NCBI GenBank assembly: GCA_017530275.1
Contig: JAFXMP010000264.1
Location: 1-11,571, forward strand
Source of the DNA: Clostridia bacterium
Lineage (GTDB): Bacteria; Bacillota_A; Clostridia; Christensenellales; Aristaeellaceae
Direction of reading: 5' to 3'
Length of the DNA stretch: 11,571 bases
Both the position numbers and the translations under genes were made by a program. Shown one piece after another: positions 6,493 to 11,571 of this stretch. How positions within the stretch are numbered: position 1 is the first letter of the stretch; every line of letters begins with the position of its first letter. The notes below the pieces were generated by a model that was not told the DNA's origin, did not search any database, and worked only from the letters and a program-made list of their open reading frames with translations.

Positions 6493-7224
6493 ATGGAAAT
6501 TTGGGATTTGTACGATCAGGACAGGAAACTGACGGGAGAGACCGCCGTGCGGGGAGAACCGGTACCGGACGGCAGGTATCATCTTGTTGTGGACGCCCTG
6601 TTTTTAAACAGCAAAGGGGAAACTCTGCTCCAGCGCCGCGCCAAGGAAAAGGACATCATGCCGGATATCTGGTCGGTGCCGGGCGGGTCCGCCGTGGCGG
6701 GGGAGGACAGCGCAACGGCCTGCGTCCGTGAAACGGAAGAAGAAATGGGCTTTACCCCCGATATGAAACATGGACGTGTGCTCATGACGGAGCGCCGGGA
6801 ACGTCCTGCCCGCGGCTTTTTCCGGGATGTGTGGCTGTTTTGTCAGGATGTGCCCATTGAAAGCATGACCTGGCAGCCCGGTGAGGTGCAGGACGGCATG
6901 TGGATCCTGCCGGAAAGAATCAAGGAAGACCCTCAATTATGGAAAGAATTGAATGAACTGTATTTCTGGAAAAGCGCTTTCCCTTATTTATTGCTGGAAA
7001 GCATGCGCATCCGTATTCCCCAGGGCATTTACCGCCATTACAAGGGCAACCGCTATGAGGTGCAGGGCCTGGCGCTCCATTCCGAAACCCTGGAGCCCAT
7101 GGTGATCTACAAGGCGCTGTACGGCATGGGGGAAATCTGGACGCGGCCCGCCCAAATGTGGAACGAGGAAGTGCTCCTGCCGAACGGCGAAAAAACCCTT
7201 CGTTTTCGCAGGGAAAGCTTGTAA
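6493..7224 (+). CDS. NUDIX hydrolase fused to a DUF1653 domain
   Basis: A 243-residue cytoplasmic protein with two domains. Residues about 1-140 form a NUDIX hydrolase, with a full Nudix box at 65-87: G65, E71, R79-E80, E83-E84, G86, F87. The N-terminal layout (EIWDLYDQDRKLTGE, later HLVVDALFLN and LLQRRA) resembles the isopentenyl-diphosphate-isomerase-like/YfcD branch. Residues about 176-240 match DUF1653 (YRHYKGNRYEVQGLALHSET, EPMVIYKALYG, WTRPAQMW), a small beta domain whose role is not established. NUDIX enzymes cleave nucleoside diphosphate-linked compounds at a Mg-bound pyrophosphate; the substrate here is unknown. The ATG at 6493 follows GAGGT at 6482-6486. No terminator is seen after the stop, so transcription may run on into the ECF operon. 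Confidence 0.88.
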   Translation: MEIWDLYDQDRKLTGETAVRGEPVPDGRYHLVVDALFLNSKGETLLQRRAKEKDIMPDIWSVPGGSAVAGEDSATACVRETEEEMGFTPDMKHGRVLMTERRERPARGFFRDVWLFCQDVPIESMTWQPGEVQDGMWILPERIKEDPQLWKELNELYFWKSAFPYLLLESMRIRIPQGIYRHYKGNRYEVQGLALHSETLEPMVIYKALYGMGEIWTRPAQMWNEEVLLPNGEKTLRFRRESL

Positions 7225-7245
7225 CAATTGTAAATTCTTGCGGTC
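7220..7245 (+). promoter_or_regulatory. Candidate ECF-sigma promoter for the 7329-11109 operon
   Basis: TGTAAC (7220-7225) is followed after 16 bp by GGTC (7242-7245). ECF promoters of the SigX/SigM/SigW type have an AAC-containing -35 (TGAAAC or TGTAAC) and a CGTC-type -10 at 16-17 bp. The -35 overlaps the NUDIX stop codon. ECF operons usually autoregulate, which supports this site, but it is a short match found by eye. Confidence 0.4.
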
Positions 7246-7313
7246 TGCCTGACCAGTGGCAGGAAAAGCACGCCTTTCTTCGTAAAACATTTGTAGGCAT
7301 TGAATTCATGAGA

Positions 7314-7321
7314 AAGGTAGG
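7314..7321 (+). promoter_or_regulatory. Ribosome binding site that fixes the start at 7329
   Basis: AAGGTAGG lies 7 bases before the ATG at 7329. The alternative ATG at 7308 has no Shine-Dalgarno and would put extra residues ahead of an otherwise normal signal peptide. Confidence 0.65.
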
Positions 7322-7328
7322 ATTTTCC

Positions 7329-8543
7329 ATGAAGAACGGAAAATGGCTGGCGCTGCTGATGGCAGTCCTCCTGCTGCCGGTATTCCGTCCGGCGCTGGCT
7401 GAACAGGAAGAAATAACCGTTACCGTGGGCGGAAAGTATATGTTCGGGAATGAGAAAACCTATACCATCGCCCGCCCGGAACTGATCGAAGCGGTGCGCC
7501 GGGAGCTTTCCGCCGCCGTGCCTGCCGAAGCGCCGGAACAGAAGCACAGTTCATTTGACATCCAGCTGTCCCTGAAGGGGGAAACGGCCGCCTTGTATTA
7601 TGACGATCTGTATTGCATGACCTATATGGAAAAGGAAGGGCAGTTTTATCAGATGGACGGCGCGTTTGGGGCGAAGCTGGCCTACCCTGCCCATCTTTGG
7701 CTGGAAACCGCCGGGCCAGATTTCAGCGTGTCGGAGGAAAACGCCGCTTTCCTGAAGCAATGGGGCTGGACGCCCTTTTTTACGCTGGCGGAAACGTCGG
7801 TCATGCTGCCGGAAAAGCTGACCGCTTCCATTGCCGACGAAGCAGACCTGTATTTTACCTGGGCCGATCTGTTTCTGCGGCAGGCGGGGTTTGATCTTAC
7901 GCCCTGGCTGGGCAAAGAAGTAAGCGTTTCCATCGTGGGACTGTGGGAAAATGCGGAGCGGAGCCGCTTTGTGGCAAGGGATCTGGAACGGGATATCCAT
8001 GTAACGTCCAATCTCCGCTGCGTGCTCCTGCGCGCCGAGGGGGAAATCATCGGCGGGTTCATCGCCGTGGGCCGCCATAACGGGGAATGGATGATGAGCT
8101 TGGACGGAAAAACGGCCCTCGATCTGCTGGGCACCGACGATCCCACGGCTTATCTCATTTCCCATGCCTCGCTGACGGAACAGGAAAAGGTTTTGGCCCA
8201 GGCGGCGCCGGAAGAGGTCGTCTGCCGGTATATGGAGACCGCTCCGGGAGAATTGGCCGTGTTCACGCCTCGGGCCCAATTGCTTTCCGAGCTGGCTGCG
8301 AATATGAATGACGATAAGCTGTTCGTCACCTGGGAAGAACAGTTGGCCATTCAGCTGTACTGGCTGGAACTGGATGGGGAGGAAATCGGCTTCCCTACTG
8401 CAGCGGCCAGCGTGGAAGCCATGCGGGAGGAAAACGTGTACCGCGTGATCACCGATCAAGGGGCGGACTGGTATGTGTTCCTGGTCTGGGAAAGCGATGA
8501 AACGGGCTGGAAAGTCAAGGCGTGCTATGATGATTATGTCTGA
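7329..8543 (+). CDS. Secreted protein of unknown function, first gene of the ECF operon
   Basis: A 404-residue protein with a clear Sec signal peptide: MKNGK, hydrophobic core LALLMAVLLLPVF, and likely signal peptidase I cleavage after ALA (residue 24), before EQEE. No lipobox cysteine and no later TM helix, so the mature protein should be released or held at the surface by other contacts. I do not recognise the family with certainty. The C-terminal segment (VYRVITDQGADWYVFLVWESDETGWKVKACYDDYV, in shorter blocks) resembles the small beta-rich DUF4829/DUF4830-type proteins found beside sigma factors in Clostridia, but this was not tested. The body is rich in acidic and aromatic residues (PAHLWLETAGPDFSV, GFIAVGRHNGEWMMSLDG). 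The sigma factor starts 21 bases downstream, so it is cotranscribed and probably part of the same stress or envelope response. Confidence 0.75.
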   Translation: MKNGKWLALLMAVLLLPVFRPALAEQEEITVTVGGKYMFGNEKTYTIARPELIEAVRRELSAAVPAEAPEQKHSSFDIQLSLKGETAALYYDDLYCMTYMEKEGQFYQMDGAFGAKLAYPAHLWLETAGPDFSVSEENAAFLKQWGWTPFFTLAETSVMLPEKLTASIADEADLYFTWADLFLRQAGFDLTPWLGKEVSVSIVGLWENAERSRFVARDLERDIHVTSNLRCVLLRAEGEIIGGFIAVGRHNGEWMMSLDGKTALDLLGTDDPTAYLISHASLTEQEKVLAQAAPEEVVCRYMETAPGELAVFTPRAQLLSELAANMNDDKLFVTWEEQLAIQLYWLELDGEEIGFPTAAASVEAMREENVYRVITDQGADWYVFLVWESDETGWKVKACYDDYV

Positions 8544-8550
8544 TTCCTGA

Positions 8551-8557
8551 AAGGGGG
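8551..8557 (+). promoter_or_regulatory. Ribosome binding site that selects the GTG start of the sigma factor
   Basis: AAGGGGG lies 7 bases before the GTG at 8565. The ATG at 8571, two codons later, is 13 bases away, which is too far, so GTG is preferred. Confidence 0.7.
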
Positions 8558-8564
8558 AAAGAAA

Positions 8565-9125
8565 GTGGAAATGCCCCTCTTTTTCAAAAAGAAGAAGGAA
8601 GAACGGTTTGAAAGCCTGGCGGCGGAAAACGAGCGGCAGGTGTATTCCGTTTGCTTCCATATGATGGGCAATCGGGAGGACGCCCAGGACTGCGCCCAGG
8701 AAACCATGCTGCGGGCTTTCCGGGCTTTCGGCTCCTTCCGGCAGGACGCCTCCTTTTCCACCTGGATCACGCGCATTGCCATGAACGTGTGCACCGACGC
8801 CCTGCGCAAGCGGCGGGACGCCGTTTCCCTGGACGCCCTGCGGGAGGATCAGGGGTTTGACGTTTCGGACGCAGCGCCTACAGCCTACGCCCGGCTGGAG
8901 GAAAAGGAACGGCTGCGGCTGCTTAAAGAGGGGCTTTCCCTGCTGCCGCCCGATATGCGGCAAATGATCGTCATGCGGGATATGCAGGGCAAAAGCTACG
9001 AGGAAATCGGCGAAATATTGAATGTGCCTTTAGGCACGGTGAAAAGCCGGGTCAGCCGGGCACGTGAAAAGCTTTCTATGATTCTGAAAAAATCTTCGGA
9101 ACTTTTTTCTTCCCCATCCGTCTAA
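8565..9125 (+). CDS. ECF-type RNA polymerase sigma factor
   Basis: A 186-residue sigma factor of the extracytoplasmic-function group, with only regions 2 and 4. Region 2 spans about 16-85, with the core-binding and melting helices visible in NREDAQDCAQETMLRAFRAF and SFSTWITRIAMNVCTDALRKRR. A linker about 86-110 follows. Region 4 spans about 111-172, with LLPPDMRQMIVMRDMQGK and the -35-recognising helix-turn-helix YEEIGEILNVPLGTVKSRVS. Length and layout are normal for SigW/SigM-like factors. It directs RNA polymerase to a specific promoter set when released by its anti-sigma factor, encoded 23 bases downstream. The start is GTG 8565. The regulon is unknown beyond the possible self-activation at 7220-7245. 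It shows no extra C-terminal domain. Confidence 0.95.
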   Translation: MEMPLFFKKKKEERFESLAAENERQVYSVCFHMMGNREDAQDCAQETMLRAFRAFGSFRQDASFSTWITRIAMNVCTDALRKRRDAVSLDALREDQGFDVSDAAPTAYARLEEKERLRLLKEGLSLLPPDMRQMIVMRDMQGKSYEEIGEILNVPLGTVKSRVSRAREKLSMILKKSSELFSSPSV

Positions 9126-9148
9126 GAAAGTGAGAGGAGGCGAAAACG

Positions 9149-10390
9149 ATGGATTGTAAAGAATTTTCAAATCTTCTCGACGCTTATATGGACGGCGCGC
9201 TTCCGGACGCGGACGCGCAGCGTATGCGGGACCACGCGGTGGAATGCGAAGCCTGCAAGGCGATGCTTTCCCTGCGGCAGGATTGCCGCCGGCTGGACGG
9301 GGAGATTCAGGTACCGGATTCCTTCTCTTCCGCCTGGCGGCAGACCATACGGGAGGAAGAGAATATGGAAGAAAAGTCAAAGAAAACTGTTCATTGGAAG
9401 ACATGGGCTTCTGTCGCCGCCGCACTGATCTTTGTGGTGGGCGGCACGCTGGCCAGCCGGGACGATTTGCCGTCCCGAAAGGTCACCTCCACAGCGAACA
9501 GCTCGGTTTCATATGAGGAAAAAACGACTGGCTCTCCAGCCGCTTACCGATCCATGGCGGCTGGCGGCGTGAGCAATTTTACTTATGATGCCGGCGCAAT
9601 GGAATACCCCATGGAAGCGGCAGCTTACGAAATGGACGACGCGGCGGAATACGAGTATGCGGGAGAACCCAGTGCAGCCGCCGCGAAGGAAAAGATCATC
9701 CGCAGCGCCAGCTTTACCGTAAAAACCGCCGATTACGAAGCCGATCTGCAAAAGATCCAGGACCTGACGGCGGAAATGGGCGGACGGGTGGAATACATGT
9801 CCTCCTCCGGCGACGCTACCCTGGGACAGATCCGCAGCGCGTCCCTTACGCTTCGCATTCCGTCTCAGCGGCTGGATGCGTTTTTAACGGGAGCCCAAGG
9901 CATCGGAACCATTACAGGCATGACCCAGGAAATGGAGGATGTGTCCGATTCTTACTATGATACTCAGACCCGCCTGGAAACCCAGCGGGAAAAACTGAAA
10001 CGTCTTCAGGCCATGATAGCCCAGGCAGAGGACGTTTCCGATCTGATCGAGATCGAATCCGCCATTGCCGATACCCAATATTACATCGACCGCTACACCG
10101 GAACGCTGAAATCCTACGACAGTAGGGTAGATTACAGTACCGTGCGGGTCACCGTCCGGGAAACGAAGGTCACGGAAACCAAGGAAGTATCCCTGGGCGA
10201 ACGGATTCTGACCGGGATCGGGGATTCCTTCCAGGAATTCGGCTGGTTCCTGGAGGATATGGTCATCTTCCTGGCTTTCGCTCTGCCTTGGATCATCACC
10301 CTGGCGGCGGTGGGGCTCGTGGCCGTTCTGATCATCCGTGCCAGAAAGAACAGAAAAAATAAGAAGGAAAAGAAGGTTCAGGAACAATGA
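9149..10390 (+). CDS. Membrane anti-sigma factor: zinc-binding ZAS domain plus DUF4349 sensor
   Basis: A 413-residue protein that should hold the upstream sigma factor inactive. Residues 1-45 form a ZAS domain with C3 and H29-x3-C33-x2-C36, nearly the same ligand spacing as B. subtilis RsiW, placed in the cytoplasm. A TM helix at about 85-103 (WASVAAALIFVVGGTLAS) follows. A low-complexity Ala/Glu/Tyr-rich stretch about 120-178 leads to a DUF4349 domain about 180-340: IIRSASFTVKTADYEADLQKI, GGRVEYMSSSG, SLTLRIPSQRLDAFL, a coiled-coil about 270-320 with DLIEIESAIADTQ, and SRVDYSTVRVTVRE. A second TM helix about 373-397 ends in a basic cytoplasmic tail (KNRKNKKEKK). The start at 9149 follows GAGAGGAGG. 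The next gene overlaps by 4 bases. DUF4349 outside the membrane is the likely sensor; ligand unknown. Confidence 0.9.
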   Translation: MDCKEFSNLLDAYMDGALPDADAQRMRDHAVECEACKAMLSLRQDCRRLDGEIQVPDSFSSAWRQTIREEENMEEKSKKTVHWKTWASVAAALIFVVGGTLASRDDLPSRKVTSTANSSVSYEEKTTGSPAAYRSMAAGGVSNFTYDAGAMEYPMEAAAYEMDDAAEYEYAGEPSAAAAKEKIIRSASFTVKTADYEADLQKIQDLTAEMGGRVEYMSSSGDATLGQIRSASLTLRIPSQRLDAFLTGAQGIGTITGMTQEMEDVSDSYYDTQTRLETQREKLKRLQAMIAQAEDVSDLIEIESAIADTQYYIDRYTGTLKSYDSRVDYSTVRVTVRETKVTETKEVSLGERILTGIGDSFQEFGWFLEDMVIFLAFALPWIITLAAVGLVAVLIIRARKNRKNKKEKKVQEQ

Positions 10391-11109
10391 AAAAGGTTAT
10401 AGCCGTTTTCGCGGCAATAGTATTGATGGTTTTCCTTGCGTTACCCGTGCTGGCGGAGAATGAGCGGGTGATCCAGGTCAGCGGCAGCGGCGTGGTTTCT
10501 CTGGCGGCGGACACCGCTTCCATTCAGATCGGCGTGGAGACCAGAAGCGACAATGTAAAGGACGCTCAGCAGGAAAACGCGAACCTCATGGCGGCGGTTC
10601 TGGAAGCGATCAAAAAGGCGGGCATTGAAGAAAAGGACGTCATGACCAGTCAGTTCAATGTGTACAGCGGGTATGATTACAGCTCGGACGCGCTGGGCCG
10701 AGAGACCCGTATTCCTTATTATCAAGTGAATAACAACGTGACGGTCACCATCCACGATCTGACGATGGTGGGCGCGGTGCTGGACGCCGCCATGGAGGCC
10801 GGGGCAAACACCACCTATGGCATCAGCTTTTCTTCCACCCAAGCCAACGAAGCCTACCAGAAAGCGCTGACCCGGGCGGTGGAGGACGCTATGAACAAGG
10901 CGAAGGTACTGGCCGCTGCGGCGGGGGTTGAGCTGGGCGAACTGATTCGCATGGATGCCACGCAAAACTCTGGTGGCTATTTCAGAGAAACCTACGGGAT
11001 CGCCAATTCCTATGCTTATTCCGCCAAAACGGCGGATGCGGGCACTTCCATCACCGGCGGCGATCTCACCGTCACCGCGGACGTGGTACTGGAATATGTG
11101 CTCAAATAA
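10387..11109 (+). CDS. Secreted SIMPL (DUF541) family protein
   Basis: A 240-residue exported protein. Signal peptide: MKK, core VIAVFAAIVLMVFLALPVLA, likely cleavage after residue 23. The mature part is one SIMPL/DUF541 domain: VIQVSGSGVVSLAADTASIQIGVETRSDNVKDAQQ, shown in the classic order, then AIKKAGIEEKDVMTSQFNVY, the VTVTIHDL strand, GANTTYGISFSS and ALTRAVEDAMNKAKVLAAAAGVELGEL. Domain members occur on the outside of many bacteria and in periplasms; the biochemical role is not settled, though links to oxidative and envelope stress are reported. The ATG overlaps the anti-sigma stop as ATGA, a sign of translational coupling. It may be part of signal sensing or a structural partner of DUF4349. 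A strong hairpin follows 19 bases after the stop. Confidence 0.92.
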   Translation: MKKVIAVFAAIVLMVFLALPVLAENERVIQVSGSGVVSLAADTASIQIGVETRSDNVKDAQQENANLMAAVLEAIKKAGIEEKDVMTSQFNVYSGYDYSSDALGRETRIPYYQVNNNVTVTIHDLTMVGAVLDAAMEAGANTTYGISFSSTQANEAYQKALTRAVEDAMNKAKVLAAAAGVELGELIRMDATQNSGGYFRETYGIANSYAYSAKTADAGTSITGGDLTVTADVVLEYVLK

Positions 11110-11128
11110 TAACAAAGATTTGCTGTAG

Positions 11129-11167
11129 TCAAACCCTCCCGACGGACTTGCTGTCGGGAGGGTTTGA
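11129..11167 (+). terminator. Terminator of the ECF operon
   Basis: A perfect 15-bp stem (11129-11143 with 11153-11167, inner arm CAAACCCTCCCGAC) closes a 9-base loop. The T-run is short (GTTTG is within the stem), but the stability and the position, 19 bases after the last stop, support termination. It insulates the following rRNA operon. Confidence 0.75.
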
Positions 11168-11336
11168 TAGTCTGAAAGCAGGGGATAGGAACATGCGTTC
11201 TTTTATAATACGAACATTTACAAGAAGATTCAGAAGGAAATATCGAGATAAACTGAACATCAAAACAAGAAGGCGGATGGAATGTTCGTAAAAAAGGAGG
11301 AAGACGAAAAAGAGGAAAGAAAAGCGAAAAAAGATG
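11168..11336. other. Non-coding spacer between the ECF operon and the rRNA promoter
   Basis: No gene is convincing here. It contains a LexA-box-like site (11188-11201), a TATAAT (11204-11209) with no matching -35, and from about 11290 to 11336 an A/G-rich tract with many A-runs directly before the rRNA promoter. Such A-rich stretches act as UP elements that bind the polymerase alpha subunit. Confidence 0.5.
11188..11201. promoter_or_regulatory. LexA (SOS) box-like site
   Basis: GGAACATGCGTTCT matches the Bacillota LexA consensus CGAAC-RNRY-GTTYC at 12 of 14 positions, including the GAAC/GTTC core. It sits 2 bases before a TATAAT at 11204-11209, and a further CGAAC half-site follows at 11211-11215. 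There is no convincing SOS gene downstream, so function is uncertain. Confidence 0.35.
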
Positions 11337-11365
11337 TTGACATAGGGAGGATGACGTGGTATTAT
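11337..11365 (+). promoter_or_regulatory. Promoter of the ribosomal RNA operon
   Basis: A perfect TTGACA (11337-11342) is 17 bp from TATTAT (11360-11365, 5 of 6). The start is expected near G11372 (GCGCTCG). An A-rich tract lies immediately upstream. Position, strength and the 16S start about 175 bases downstream fit an rrn promoter. Confidence 0.85.
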
Positions 11366-11371
11366 ATCCAA

Positions 11372-11548
11372 GCGCTCGAAAAACGGGGCCTTGCGAGAGG
11401 GACCGGGAGGGCGCGGGAATCTTGAAAACGATACAGAAATGAGAGAGAAACGACAGTTAATTCTGAAATGAGTTTTACTTGAGGCTGGGGAGCGAGCAGG
11501 AGCGAAAGCGAGGGCGAGCGGAGAACCCAGTAGTCAAGTTAAAGGATT
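11372..11548 (+). other. Transcribed leader of the rRNA operon
   Basis: The segment runs from the expected start to 16S. TCTTGAAAACGATACA (from 11420) resembles the boxA antitermination element of Bacillota (usually CTTTGAAAACT). Just before 16S an imperfect stem pairs 11473-11482 with 11534-11543 and 11485-11489 with 11526-11530, enclosing a purine-rich loop with four AGCG units. This may belong to precursor processing or folding. Confidence 0.55.
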
Positions 11549-11571
11549 AAACACAAGAGTTTGATCCTGGC
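11549..11571 (+). rRNA. rrs: 16S ribosomal RNA, 5' end (partial, runs off the window)
   Basis: The window ends with AGAGTTTGATCCTGGC (11556-11571), the universally conserved start of bacterial 16S rRNA (the 27F primer region, E. coli positions 8-23). Counting back, E. coli position 1 maps to 11549, and the bases AAACACA fit that region. The exact mature end is estimated. Confidence 0.95.

Noticed and set aside
7245..7262. CTGCC-N8-GGCAG inverted repeat between the NUDIX gene and the ECF operon, considered as terminator
   Set aside because: Only 5 bp of stem and no T-run follow; too weak to call.
7551..8963. 470-residue minus-strand frame opposite the secreted protein and sigma factor
   Set aside because: The plus strand codes a clear sigma factor there; the frame is open only through codon bias.
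11129..11371. 80-residue hydrophobic frame on the minus strand, rich in Phe and Leu
   Set aside because: It is the complement of the A/G-rich tract and begins inside the rRNA promoter and ends in the terminator hairpin; composition artefact.
11282..11425. 47-residue plus-strand frame, highly charged (Lys/Glu)
   Set aside because: It runs straight through the rRNA promoter and into the leader. The Lys/Glu content comes from the A/G-rich UP-like tract.
1..11571. CRISPR arrays, transposons, tRNAs and attachment sites
   Set aside because: No regularly spaced repeats, transposase motifs, cloverleaf-like sequences or terminal repeats were seen on reading.

Overview
This window looks like a stretch of chromosome from a moderately GC-rich Clostridia-type Bacillota, probably a host-associated anaerobe. 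The evidence is the strong GGAGG-type ribosome binding sites, sigma-A promoters, short-loop hairpin terminators, an RsiW-like zinc-binding anti-sigma domain, and gene families common in Clostridia (MMPL/HAE3 exporter, dCache-GGDEF protein, NUDIX-DUF1653 protein, DUF4349, SIMPL). The lineage is an inference; no species is claimed. No transposase, phage gene, tRNA or CRISPR array was seen.

Layout. (1) 1-234 is the C-terminal half of a YbaK-type Cys-tRNA(Pro) deacylase, followed by a hairpin terminator. (2) 319-2084 holds two tandem, diverged paralogues of the xylose-isomerase-like TIM-barrel family (sugar phosphate isomerase/epimerase), followed by a hairpin. (3) 2160-4337 is an RND/MMPL-type membrane exporter with its own terminator. 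(4) 4397-4770 is an AT-richer patch with no convincing intact gene. It holds the remnant of a small hydrophobic protein on the minus strand. (5) 4835-6271, on the minus strand, is a membrane diguanylate cyclase (dCache plus GGDEF), with a good promoter upstream and a near-perfect hairpin terminator downstream. (6) 6493-7224, divergent from the cyclase, is a NUDIX hydrolase fused to a DUF1653 domain. (7) 7329-11109 is a compact four-gene operon: a secreted protein of unknown function, an ECF sigma factor, a membrane anti-sigma factor (zinc-binding ZAS domain, TM, extracytoplasmic DUF4349, TM) and a secreted SIMPL/DUF541 protein. It ends in a 15-bp stem hairpin. (8) 11168-11571 is non-coding. 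It contains the promoter and leader of a ribosomal RNA operon, and the last ~23 bases are the 5' end of 16S rRNA.

How the genes may work together. The most interesting unit is the ECF operon. A cell-surface signal would be sensed by the DUF4349 domain, perhaps with the two secreted partners. The anti-sigma factor would then release the sigma factor, which may activate its own operon from a TGTAAC-N16-GGTC candidate promoter just upstream. The cyclase and NUDIX genes share a 221-bp divergent control region with sigma-A promoters and a nested palindrome. The isomerase pair probably acts in carbohydrate or polyol catabolism, but the substrate cannot be read from sequence.
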